From Cryptomeria japonica (taxonomy: Eukaryota > Streptophyta > Pinopsida > Cupressales > Cupressaceae), in contig NC_081410.1 in the NCBI RefSeq assembly GCF_030272615.1, forward strand, positions 291,151,957 to 291,215,956: a DNA stretch of 64,000 nt, written 5' to 3'. Made by a program: the position numbers and the translations under genes. The notes beneath the pieces are model-generated. The model was not told where the DNA came from. It searched no databases and saw only the letters and a list, made by a program, of their open reading frames with translations. Shown piece after piece: positions 20,647 to 31,648 of the stretch (its first letter is position 1; the number at the start of each line of letters is the position of its first letter).

Positions 20647-23600
20647 TTAATGCCAAAAATACCAAAAACCGAGATGAAGAATGAAAGACTGTATAGTGAA
20701 TGTCCCAAAATAACTTACCGGAGCTGAATATATTTGAAAATATCCAGATAGTCCTTCTCCAAAAAGCTCTAGATAAGTATCCCTACCAGATTTGAAAATT
20801 CCAGAAATAGATACTAGTCCATTTAGAATATGGGCAAATGACTCTTTCTCATTAAGCTCTGCCAGTGTGGGCTTACCAACCATATCTATACACTCCTTCT
20901 TATGTACACTTAATTAATCCAACCAGGGACTCACCAAACCTCTAAGACCTCTGACTCTCCTTATGATTTTATCTTTTTTCCTCTCAAGAGCTAAAACTTG
21001 GGCTTCCAAAACTAAAATCTGACCATCTATAGATGTAGTTAAAGAATTTGATCTATTAAAAGAATTAACTATACCTACAATCTCCTCCTGAATATCCTTA
21101 ATACTTTTATTTGTCTCAACTGAAAGTAAACCTATGTTACAACATACTCTATAAATATTAGTACACTTCTTTAAAGAGTTATCTATCAACTAAAACTTAT
21201 CATTAATCTCCTTCCTCTCAGACTCAATCATCTGATCAAATGTATTTCTCTTTGCTTGTGTAAACCTCTCTAGTGCCCGTCGGTTTGATATTTGCTGTAA
21301 AGACTTAAAATCCTTTGAAATGTGCTCTGTGATTATTTTAAGCTTGCCGGATAGGCTTGCTTCTTTGTCAAACTTGCACTCTGGGACAAGTCTATGCAAA
21401 ACAGTGATAGACTGATCAATAACCCCTTTATCCATAGATCCCTCCTTTATCATTTTCTATGTAGCCATCATCATGCGTTCAGTAGAACTCATCTTCATTA
21501 TGATTTTCTTTTCAACCTGCAAGGTGTCAATTGACAACAATGATGGTCTCACTATCGGTTCCCTGTCGGATTCCCCTTTCTTCTCTTCTGATGGTTTAAC
21601 TTTTATAGCTTCCTCACTTGCACTAGTGGCTTCACCACTTGGTGCAGTCTTTGTAACTACATGTTCCTCCTTAGGAACTGTGTCCTCATCCTATGCATTC
21701 TGATTCGGAGGACTTTTGTCCTCAACATTAGTAACCTATACATTTGCAACCTTTACACTCTCTGATTCTGCTAGCATCTCAACATTTACCTGTACATTAG
21801 TCTCTATCGACGACTCTATATCCACTATCTTAATGTTTTTCAAAATTGAGGGTGAAGTACCAACAATACCTTTACCTTTCCCTTCAATCGAGATGTCTGT
21901 AGTATTTGTCTTAGGTTCCGATGAAGTATAAAAACCATGGTTTTCTTTGAAGAACTTAACGCATGCCTTGTGTGTCTCCTTGACTATCTCATTGACCCTA
22001 CCTAACATAAGACTGATTATTCTATGCTTGTTGTTAAAGATTTTTCTATCTGCAACTTCAAGTGTCTTGTCCATCTCCTTTGGAGTAATGGAAACACAAA
22101 CAAATAACAAAACCTGAATCTATATACTTGTCCTCTTCCATTTTTGATAATCTTCTAGCATCTAATATGTCATATAACTGTGTTGGTATTTGGTTTTCAA
22201 TTTCTAACAAGGATTTCTTATAAATATCCAAATACAACAAAACTGATTCCTCTACTTCTCTCTGTTCAACATCATCCAAATGCTCATAATAAATTGCATA
22301 TTCTTCAACATACCATCTTTGGTTATTTCATTAACTAATTTTGCACAAGTTTTGGGTGGAATAAAAGTTACATTACTTGATACAAGTGCAAGATCGGTGT
22401 CATCCTTCTTCTTCCTTCTTCCAGTACTGGATGGGGATGAAGGTGTTTCCTTTGGTGCTCGTTTCTGTGCCAGTACCCTGATAGTAACTTTCCTAACCGG
22501 TTGCTTCTTTGCTTCTACCTTAGTCTCTTCAGTTTTCTTCCTTAATACCCTCTTCAATGCTAAGGGTGTGTCATCATCAGATCCAGATTCTGCTGCAATT
22601 GGCTCAATGAATATTTTAGGCTCTTTCCTTTTTCTCCCTTTCTCCAGAACAACACCAATTAATGCCTTAATGTCCTATGAAACCTTTTCAAAAAATTTAC
22701 TTGCCTTTCCCTCCTTCTTCTATCTCTTCTTCCGGTTGAACTTAGTTTCAACCTCTTGCTTCTTCTGCTTAGCAGTACTAAAGGTTTAGACAATTTCCTC
22801 AATAGGTGCACCAATTAGCATATGTGCATGAGCATCTAGAATATGTGCATCAACTTCATAACTCATTTCCTCAATCCAAATCTTTCGGGGCTTTACAACT
22901 TCCATTAAATTTTCATTTACCATGAAGCATATCTTGGTTGATTACTTCTCAACAATGTGCTTTGGAACCCTCTCCCTAGAATTCATAGCCTTCTGAAATG
23001 TTTTAAAGTAACCCTACACTTTGTCATCTCTCTGACTACCCAATGTAGCAATTGATTGTTTGAGTTGCCTCCCTATTGGGATATCGAATGCCCATTGTCT
23101 TTTCCCCAAATTAGGAGTCTCATTGATGAAAAACAACTTTAAAAAGATAATTAGGTTTTCATAGCAGAATGTTCCTTTCTTCTCTCCTTTGATCTTTCCT
23201 AGGTTAATCAATAATTCATCCAATATCCAACCACATAGATCTAACTTCTCATTCTCCCTCATTATTTTATGAGTTACATAAATGCAGGAGCTAGAAATAG
23301 AATTCAGTCGATTTGATTGAGTTATCTTGTAACCAATGACCATGATTTTGAATTTGATATCTCTTTCGGTGATAGTACTAATCCTCATTGATCACTTGTT
23401 TGATGTTGCACAGGTGATCTTGTTGACTTGATCATTAGAAACCTTTTGCTCGAGACGTTGTCCAACCTGTGGTAAACCGATGATGGCCTTGATGGCCTCC
23501 TTCAAAATCTTATATGGTCTGTCTAACCAGATAAACTCTCCATGTACTCTGCTCATAACATACCTGACAATCTCATCTTCAAATTCCAGAATATTTAGAA

Positions 23601-23907
23601 TGACGGTAAACCCTAGATCCTCAATATGCTGGTACTTGGGCTTAATCTTTCCAGAATCTCCCATTAACTCATTCATGTACATGCTCTTAATATCACTCAT
23701 TCCTAAATCCTCAATATGACAGTGAATGTAAGCTCTGACATCTTCAACATACATGACTCCTTTTGGGACACAGGAAAATGTGCCAACTGAATCATCCGGG
23801 GTAGCAATATGCGAATATCACCTAAACATAGGCCTAGGATAGTCCTTGACCTCAACTACAGTAGGATTTGTAATAAACATAAGTTTAGATGATGATCCCA
23901 CTTCCAT
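20647..23907 (-). pseudogene. Element 1 ORF2, unknown ~1085-codon protein
   Basis: I do not recognise the family. From ATG 23907 (MEVGSSSKLM) most pieces lie in one frame down to 20647, interrupted by stops and small shifts. The N-terminal ~300 residues contain AYIHCHIEDLG, SRVHGEFIWLDRPYKILKEA and IGLPQVG, then KLDLCGWILDELLINL. These match the ORF2 of elements 2 and 3. The middle is Lys/Glu/Ser/Thr-rich and looks disordered. The C-terminal part is helical with a coiled coil (21000-21450) and ends with the conserved ILNGLVSISGIFKSGRDTY. It lies 3' of ORF1, separated by a ~300-bp gap with no start signal that I can identify. No enzyme motif is seen. Confidence 0.8.
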
Positions 23908-24242
23908 GATGAAAGATAAATACTTGTGAATAGCTGCCAATGAAAGATCCTAAAGAACTCTTCCGATCGCTGGTAAAATCACTCAAGATAATATCGATCA
24001 TATTGAATTGCCTTAGACTTCCTCTAAATCGCTCTAAATGCAAAGTGATCAGAAATGAAGTGAATTCATCCTTTTAACCTCCAAGAAACCCTAATCCGCC
24101 ATTGATATGAATGACTTCCAATGGAAGATACCGGATCTCGATCAAACATCTCCATGGTGGATAAGCATCTCCAATGTTTTGAACATCTTCTAGAACCTCT
24201 TCCTGGGGTATATGCACTATCTTCATGATTTTTTGCCTACCC

Positions 24243-24260
24243 CTAAGGCATCTGCCTTAG
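24243..24260 (-). other. Hairpin at the ORF1 stop codon, element 1
   Basis: CTAAGGCA-GA-TGCCTTAG is a perfect 8-bp inverted repeat that includes the ORF1 stop TAA. Equivalent hairpins occur at 30271-30293 and 39287-39305. Confidence 0.7.
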
Positions 24261-25302
24261 TTACCAAATGAGCTAACTGCCGGTGCAGGAGCAACCTCCT
24301 CTACTAGTTGAGTAAATAGACCATTTCCATCTGCTGATTGTTCTTCTAACTTCCTGACCCATCTCTGGGTATGATCTTGCCGGATTTCATAAACCTTCTC
24401 TTTCCCTTTCTCATTTGAACCATTATTACCAACCAGTGGATTTCTACTTCTATAAAACTTAGCAATATGTCCAACCTCATTACATGCATAACATGTAACA
24501 TTGTTCTTTTGAATTGCTTTGCTAAAACTAGTATAATTGCTTGACCTGCACTAATTAGCCATATGACCAAAATTTCCACATGCATAACATTTAACATTCA
24601 TTCGGCAATCTTCTGTCTTATGACCATAGTTATTGCATTTAGAATATTGACCAGGAGTAGAATTAGGATTCTGATTTGCTCTATTTCTACATTGCTTAGC
24701 CATGTGACCAGATTTATTACAAACAAAGAATCTACCATTAAATTTATAATCATTAAACTACCTTACTGGTACCTTATGGTTTTGATCTTCATTTGTAGTA
24801 TCGGAACTCTAACCTTGTTCAAATCCAAGTCCACTGGAATCTCCATTCTGCCTTTGTCTTTTCAACAACTCATCAAGTTGTGTTGAGCTAATCTTGAATT
24901 TTTTTTTATACCCACTTGCAATAGTCAGATCATCTCTCAGAATTATCATTTGTCTCTCAAATTCTTCTTCATTACTTCGAGATTGTACTAAATAAGTTCT
25001 CAACATATCATTTTCATGAGCCACACTTCCACATCCTTCAAATTTGTTTTTCAGAGATACAACAAGATTTTCTTCCTTTTTCTTCCAGTCCTCAGTCTCT
25101 TTAGACATCCTCATAGTTATAGCTTGCATTTCATTCCTCATGACCATGTTCTTCTGACTCAACCTCAGACATCTCTCATTAAGGGTATCTTTCTCTTCAT
25201 TATCCTTATTCTGCAAAAGTTCCTTCCTCCTAGCCTGAACATATGATAGTCTCTCTTGTAGGACAAGAATGAATTCCTGAGCAGAATTCAATTCATCTTG
25301 TA
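24249..25302 (-). pseudogene. Element 1 ORF1, main part: coiled coil plus CCHC zinc knuckles
   Basis: A Gag-like RNA-binding protein by architecture. This part follows the start piece at 33829-33899. Removing element 2 and one ACTTC copy joins them in frame (KNLK then LQDEL). Residues 30-210 are a long Glu/Lys/Arg coiled coil, then a ...QLDELLKRQ... tail. Four CCHC-like knuckles follow at about 24680-24460; three have lost one Cys (C to F or Y) and one contains a TAG where Gln is expected (MAN-stop-CRSS). The stop TAA sits in the stem of the hairpin at 24243-24260. There is no capsid fold that I can recognise. Confidence 0.8.
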
Positions 25303-25307
25303 ACTTC
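25303..25307. repeat. Element 2 target duplication, left copy (ACTTC)
   Basis: ACTTC precedes the LTR start TGATAGACTTG and recurs at 33824-33828. Confidence 0.9.
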
Positions 25308-26420
25308 TGATAGACTTGTAAAGCACTGAGGGGGGGGGGGGGGGGATGAATAAGTGACACCAAAAACAATACCACTTTAAATATTGACCGGTAGATATAC
25401 TTAATAAGTTTGTTAAACAATATGCATGTATCCAAAATGATATAACAACATCCACAATAAGTAAAACATCTACCATAACACAAGTGTTTATACGTGGAAA
25501 ACCCAAATAGGTAAAAACCATAGTGAGATGGGACTCACAAGTTAACTATTTGCAGTAATAGATAATTGACTGGTTAAGGTCTACAAAGTTCTTTGCTAGG
25601 AGCGAATCCTTTTAAAGATGCCAAAGCTTAGTTAAAAGGTATACCCTGTAAAAGGTAGTACCCTATAAGGAGTAACCTTGGTAGAGGATTTCTGAATCCA
25701 AACTAATGGATCACTTGGTTAGAGGATTTGTACAATGAAGCTTGTTAGAACTTACCCAGTAAGGGGATTTGACTGTTGCAGTGATTAGAAAACAATAGGT
25801 GGTGTGATCTAGTAGTAGCACAACTTGCTTGTATAGATTTTCTTATGCACCCTCAATACTTCATTACCAACATACTCTGCAATTTAATGCTTTTGCCTTC
25901 ACACATAACATATCTCCTTCACTCATACAAAATAATTCATTGTGATGTCAATATATAGACATTTAGATTTCATGTCAGCCTCTAGAAATCATATCACAAT
26001 TTCCTAGGTGCAGTTTATCTGGTCAAACAATCATAATGCATCACAAAAATATTGCCAAAAATTATCGGTAAGGATAACTCATCATGACTAGTGATAACTC
26101 ATCACATAATCAATGAATACCGGTTGGAACAAGCATTACCGATTGGAGTTAAACACATAAATCATTTATCCTTTGATGCTCCTTTGGTAATCTCTGATGG
26201 ATCTTCAGGTTGATGCCGAGTTATGTATAACCAATGGTTGTCTCCATCTATATACTGGTTGTCACCATGTATTGGTTAGATATAAACCTCTAGTATACCA
26301 ATTATAATATAAACAACTTTGAAGTCATAGCAGTAGACAATATGAACATATGTGTGGTATGTGTTTCATCAATGACAACATATGATGGAGTTATTCATTA
26401 AAATTATTATCAATCCAACA
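25308..26420 (-). repeat. Element 2 3' LTR
   Basis: 1113 bp, plus-strand borders TGATAGACTTGTAAAGCAC and TCAATCCAACA. A GCACTGA / TAAGTGAC hairpin with a long oligo-G run (about 17 G) is at 25323-25358. It aligns throughout with 31649-32358 plus 33415-33823. Confidence 0.9.
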
Positions 26421-26435
26421 ATCTCTCCCTTTGGC
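26421..26435 (-). other. Element 2 polypurine tract
   Basis: Minus-strand CCAAAGGGAGAGAT immediately before the 3' LTR. Confidence 0.75.
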
Positions 26436-26604
26436 ATTGATGACAACACTTGGAAAATTTTACAGTAATACCGCTAAGTGTGCTTAAATTTTTTTTTATA
26501 CACATATAATTATACTCCCCCTTACTACATACATCATATGAAATTTTCACAACACACATACATATTTCTACTCCCCCTTTGACAAAAATGACAAATTGAA
26601 AAGC

Positions 26605-26627
26605 TATATATATATATATATATATAA
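26605..26627. repeat. (AT)n microsatellite
   Basis: About ten uninterrupted TA units between the 3' LTR and the ORF2 end of element 2. Confidence 0.9.
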
Positions 26628-26674
26628 TTTGTATGAAAATGTTTTACATATAAAAAAACACTTAAAAAATTGAA

Positions 26675-29600
26675 TCAAGATTCATGCATTGCTAGCCTCA
26701 TAAAAATGGCATTAAAGTTTCTCCTCAACTGAGGTAAAGCATCTTCCCATGTCTCCAACAAGTTCTCAGTGAACTCCAGTGTAGACATAATCTGAGTATG
26801 GAACTCTTCCATTGAATCAACTGTACATGTCTCTGGAGTAGCTAAAATAGCTTCTACATTCTTGTAGGCTCTTTGTAGTATGTCCACTTGGGATGTGAGT
26901 ATACTCTTCAATTCCTTCAGGGATCAATCCTTTTTCTTTTTCAAGATCATAGGTAATTAACTTATTTTGCAAATCATCCACAGATTTGCTAAAAGCAAAA
27001 ATAGAATCTTGAATTGGTACATATGCATTGCATATCTTCTCTAGCTCTTGCTTTATTTTAGTTCATCTGTTATTGATATCAGAATAAAAGAATGAAACAT
27101 TAGAAGTAGATGCAAGGAATTTACCTCCCGTTTCAATAGCTTTTATTAATAAATCTTTATTAAGAGATAGAGAAATTTTTCCTGTATCAATCTCTTTCAT
27201 AAGATGCTCTCCACACTTCTTCCTGTAACTCTTCTCAGCATAAGTTTGCGCTACTTCTTCTAGGGACTTAATTTGGTTAGATGCATTAGCAACCAATTGA
27301 CCGAGTTTTCTAATAGGTGTTGTCAAATGCCTTGTAGCAGTTTTTGGTAGTAGTCTGGTCAGAATATCCACAACATTTTGAATGGTTTCAACTTCCATTC
27401 TTTGTTCTTCAAGTCTCTTTTTGTGTGCCCTAGATTGCATGACAATTGCAATCTTCATCATTTAAGATGCACTCATATTATCAACAATTATAGGCTATGA
27501 GATGCCTAATGAGTCATCATCATCTTCATCAGTCTGTTGTAAAACTAATGATGTTACCGGTTCAGAAGATGTTACCTTAACAATCTCTTCTTTCTCTTGT
27601 TCTTTCTCTGTTTCCTGTTCAGAAATCTGTGTATCAACTTTTTCATCGAATTCATTCTGAGTGGGCTGTGAAATCGGTGGGAGTTGAGGTTTCACTGGTT
27701 GTTCCTTGGTAGGTGGAATATCCACTCCTGGTTGAGTTGCCAGTTTCTCAACTTTAGTAACGTGTGAATTTGAAATTGTTGGTGGCTACATTTCTGGTGC
27801 AGTAATGTCTCTAGATAGATCTATTGCATCCTGAATATCATCAACAAGTATGACTCATTGGACAATAGTGTCATCCTTCTTCTTGACAAGATAGACAACA
27901 TCAGCTTGCACAATTTCTTCCTCATCCATTTCAGGTCGATCAACAGTATCTTACTGATCCTTAGAGGAATGTATAAGTTCTTCCATCTATTGGATATTAC
28001 GAGCAATCTGATGAGTCTCAATCTCAAAAGGTTTCACCTTTCCACTAATTAGCTTCAATCTTCTTGTTTTGTAAGCAAAATGAACTTTGTACTTATCAAC
28101 TAATTCATTCAACTCATCCTTTGACAAATCAGAAAAATATTGTACAAATACATCATCTATGATTTCTTTTTCTTTCTTTATTGCTTCATCCCATTTATTC
28201 AAAAGAATATTATATAAGGAATTAGAGATATCCTTTTCAAGTTCATGAGGTAATCTATTATAATGGCACAAATAATTGATTACCTGTTGAATAATTTATT
28301 CCTTTTTATCTTCATTGAATGAATCAAAATAATCTTTGACATTATCAAATCTGTTTCTTCCTAACTTCTTCACTGTTCTCTCAAAGGTAGTCTCAGGCTT
28401 GTAACTTAAAACATCAAAAGGCACAATTGCCTTTGGCACTTCCTTCACTTGTTTGGCTATTTTATCGGTTGCTTTCATTTTCTTGGGTTCCTCCTCAGTA
28501 TCAGTACCTTTGGATTTTGCTTGGAGAATTAGTTTCTGACCTCTTTTCTTTGATGTAGTCTCCTTCTTTGCATATAATTTAGGTACTGGATCCTTTTTGG
28601 TTTGGACACTTTGTGTTAGTCTTGTACTTTTTATCATTTAAGGTGCTCTCTCAGCCTTCTTCTTCTTACCTTTACCACTTATGGATGGAACAGTACTGGT
28701 TTCAGCTATTGCAGTTTGAACTTCAACTGTATCCAATCTTGCCTTCTTTTTGTCCACTGGATATGCCAATAGGTTATTGGCATAACCGATCAGTAAGTCA
28801 TAGTAGACCTCATAGCTCATGTCTTCCATTTCTTCTTCTCTAGGCTCAATAACGTCCATCAAACATAAATTAGTAGTAACTGTGAAAATAATGTCCTTAG
28901 CGAAGTGTTTTACCACATCCTCAGGCAATCTTACTCTCATACTTATTTCTTCTGAAATACATTGAAATATTTATTCATTGTAGCAAAGAAGGTGTTCCTC
29001 ACAACCTTGATGCTATTCTTAATCTAGGCAGATACCGGTAGATCCTTAGACCATTAAAGATCACCAATTCTTGGTAGGAAATTCTAGAAATAAAAGAATA
29101 GACCGATCAACAACTATCCAAATTTAAACTTTTGACTACTATCCTTCTTGATAGATTGAAGATTCAACAATAATTGGCTCCTTATGTACTCACATAGGTC
29201 ATAATTAGAATTTTCAGCTATCATCTTATAAGCAGTATGCACCGCTGCAAATGGAACACTATTCAATCTACTAGAATAAAATATCCAGTTGCCTATAACC
29301 ATAGCTGCCAACTTAACCGCTGGGTCCTTGATGTTATTGATAGAAAAAGCATGCCCATTAGAGGTTGATCTGGTGTCTCTTTTGAAATTCACCTCAGCTT
29401 AGGTACTTCACCGGTTGAGTAAAAACCAGTTACAACTTGAATGTCTTCCTTGGTTATAGTATGAGTCCTTTCTAAATACATGTTTTCCCCATGAACACGA
29501 CTCAAAATAATTCGGATATGTTCCTCTTCAAATTCTTCAAGGAAATATGTTTCATTATGAAAAAATTTCTCATAAACCCTAATATATTTTGGTTGAATCT

Positions 29601-29822
29601 TTCCATTTTCATTGCAAAGGGATTTCAATTGAGAATATATCGACAATGATCCTAAATCCTCAATCTTGCAATCAATGTAGTTGGACAAATATCGTTTCAC
29701 TATGACACCACTAGGAACTTGTGATAAAGCATTATAAGACACAATTCATTTTGCCTTTACAACTTCCATAGGTTCAGATGTGATCATCAATTTCTCTACT
29801 GGTTTAGAAGATGATGCCATTT
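26675..29822 (-). pseudogene. Element 2 ORF2, unknown ~1050-codon protein
   Basis: It starts at ATG 29822 (MASSSKPVEKL, like MASSSLNIDTP in element 3) and ends at TGA 26675-26677. It is interrupted by a dozen stops (TAA, TAG and TGA mixed) and a few shifts. The N-terminal domain holds SNYIDCKIEDLG, SRVHGENMYLERTHTITKED and VTGF, then NYDLCEYIRSQLLLNL, as in elements 1 and 3. The middle is basic/acidic low complexity (KGKKKKAERAP; EQETEKEQEKEEIV). The C-terminal third is helical with Arg/Glu-rich coils (MQSRAHKKRLEEQRMEVE). No catalytic motif is recognised. Its conservation in three separate elements says it was under selection while they were active. Confidence 0.8.
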
Positions 29823-30270
29823 CAGATAAACTAGATTCAAAGCAGGATTTTTCAAAGAAATACCTTATTTTATGTGCGTTGCCTCGTTTATCGATTGAAT
29901 ACTTAACTGTACACCAGTTTAGTCTTCACCAACCTTCAAATCAACTTGATCACTCAAATCACGATACAACTTCAACTAAAATCAGCTAACAATCCTTTCT
30001 TAGCTTTGTAAGCGCTCAAAAAATCTTTCTCGAAAGCATTAGGGTAAAAGTAACAAAGTGAAACTCCCTTTTATCCTTTTTACCTACTACATTAAATGCT
30101 CACCTGTTACAAACCCTAATTACACCACTTAATGATACATATAATAATGATAGATGTAAAACTAGTTGATAACCAATTGACAAAATGTTATCAAAATATC
30201 ATGCATTCAAATTCCCTTACCACTCATTCATCTCAAGGGGTCCGGAAGTGGATTTACCGATATGCTCCCC

Positions 30271-30293
30271 TTAGCCATATTGAAAAGGCTTAG
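30271..30293 (-). other. Hairpin at the ORF1 stop codon, element 2
   Basis: Minus strand CTAAGCC, 9-base loop, GGCTAA: an imperfect inverted repeat overlapping the ORF1 stop. The stem sequence differs from those of elements 1 and 3 while pairing is mostly kept. Confidence 0.5.
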
Positions 30294-31586
30294 TTCACCG
30301 GTACAGGATTCTCCACACTGGGTGAAGGATTAGTTTCTTCTCTAGGTAAATCATCACTCTTCTTCTTCCATATTCGATTCATTTCTTCTCTGGTTCCTTC
30401 AATATTGACCTTCTGCTTGCCTTTCTGATCTTTAGAAGGATTGATCGGTTTGCTCTTTCTGGATCTACAAAAATTTGCCATGTGTCCTGGTTTATGACAA
30501 TGATAGCAGGCCATTCCAGATGATCTCCAAGGTCCTGCATTACCTCTCCTAGTTCTTCTTCTGCAATTCATAACCACATGACCAAAGTTGTTACATATGG
30601 TGCAAATGACATTTGTTACCTTTTTCATCTCAAATGGACTAAATCGGTTATCGTAGGGTCTTTACCACTTCATGTTACCTCGGTTATCATAGTTTCTCAT
30701 CTAATTTCCATTTGGTCTTGGATGCATATGCGATACAAGATTATTTGCTCCATATCTGCATTCAGCTGATCTATGTCCATACATTTTGCATGTGAAGCAA
30801 TGACCTTCAAATTTCTTGGATACATACCTAGCATTTGTATTATAGCTTACATTTCCATTAGGTTTGTTTCTACAAACATTTGCAGTGTGACCGGGTTTAT
30901 GGCAAAACAAAACAAACAGGTTTAAAGACCTTCTTACCGGTAGGCTTTTTAGCCTTAGGAGCAGATTTGTTCTTATGAGTGTTGCTCTTGGTACCTGAGG
31001 ATTCTCCTTTTTCAGATGTGTGAAAACCAAGTCTAGAGGTATCACCATTCATCCTTTGTGATTGAATTTTTTCTTCTAGCAAGGTAGAAATTCTGTTGAA
31101 CTTTTCTAATTTCCCATTTGCTTTAGTGAGATGTTTGGTGAGATCTTCATTATGTTTTGACAGGTTCTCTCTCAGAGATGATGCTAATTCAAGATCTAGC
31201 TGTAAGTTTTCTTTTTCTTCTTTCTTTGCATTCAAATTCTCATGCAAAGTAGCATTCTCTCACTTGATCTTGACAATCTCATGATCTCTTTCCTTGATGA
31301 GATCTTCAGTAGTTCTCCTGGCTTCCAATTCTTGACTCATGCGGATAGTAAGACCTTCTAGCTTTCTCATCAGATTTAGCTTTTCACTGTTTAGTTTTTC
31401 AACTTCCTCAACTAAAGCATCAATATTGTCCTCATCTGAAGAAATATTATTAGATATTTCTAACAGTTGTTCAGTTAGCTCTCTCCTTTTGACTTGAGAA
31501 TCTTTCAGTTTGACCCTTAGGGTTTCAAGATCATTTCTACTAGCCTGAAGCTCTCTAGCCATCTCAAAGTAGCTCATATCCCCCAT
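30290..31586 (-). pseudogene. Element 2 ORF1: coiled coil plus four CCHC zinc knuckles
   Basis: ATG 31586 (MGDMSYFEMARELQASRND) follows the primer site by ~50 bp. About 210 residues of coiled coil follow, broken once by TGA 31260-31262. A basic linker (KNKSAPKAKKPTGKK) and a frameshift near 30900 come next. Then there are four C-x2-C-x4-H-x4-C knuckles: the first split by the shift (CHKPGHTANVC), then CFTCKMYGHRSAEC, CTICNNFGHVVMNC and CYHCHKPGHMANFC. Such knuckles bind nucleic acid in Gag proteins. The tail is polar, and the stop TAA (VPVN-stop) lies in a hairpin. The knuckles are better preserved than in element 1. Confidence 0.85.
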
Positions 31587-31633
31587 GGTAGCTTCAGGGT
31601 TTCCTTCCAAGAGATTAGGCTTTAAATAAGTTA

Positions 31634-31646
31634 GGCTTTGATACCA
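31634..31646 (-). other. Element 2 primer-binding site
   Basis: Minus strand TGGTATCAAAGCC, two bases inside the 5' LTR. It differs by one base from the initiator-Met site TGGTATCAGAGCC. Confidence 0.85.
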
Positions 31647-31648
31647 AT

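Noticed and set aside
22280-22789. Plus-strand 169-codon ORF (and 21473-21931, 24563-24886, 25016-25246)
   Set aside because: Shadows of the minus-strand ORF1 and ORF2 of element 1; Ser/Phe/Leu-rich as expected from the complement of Lys/Glu-rich coding.
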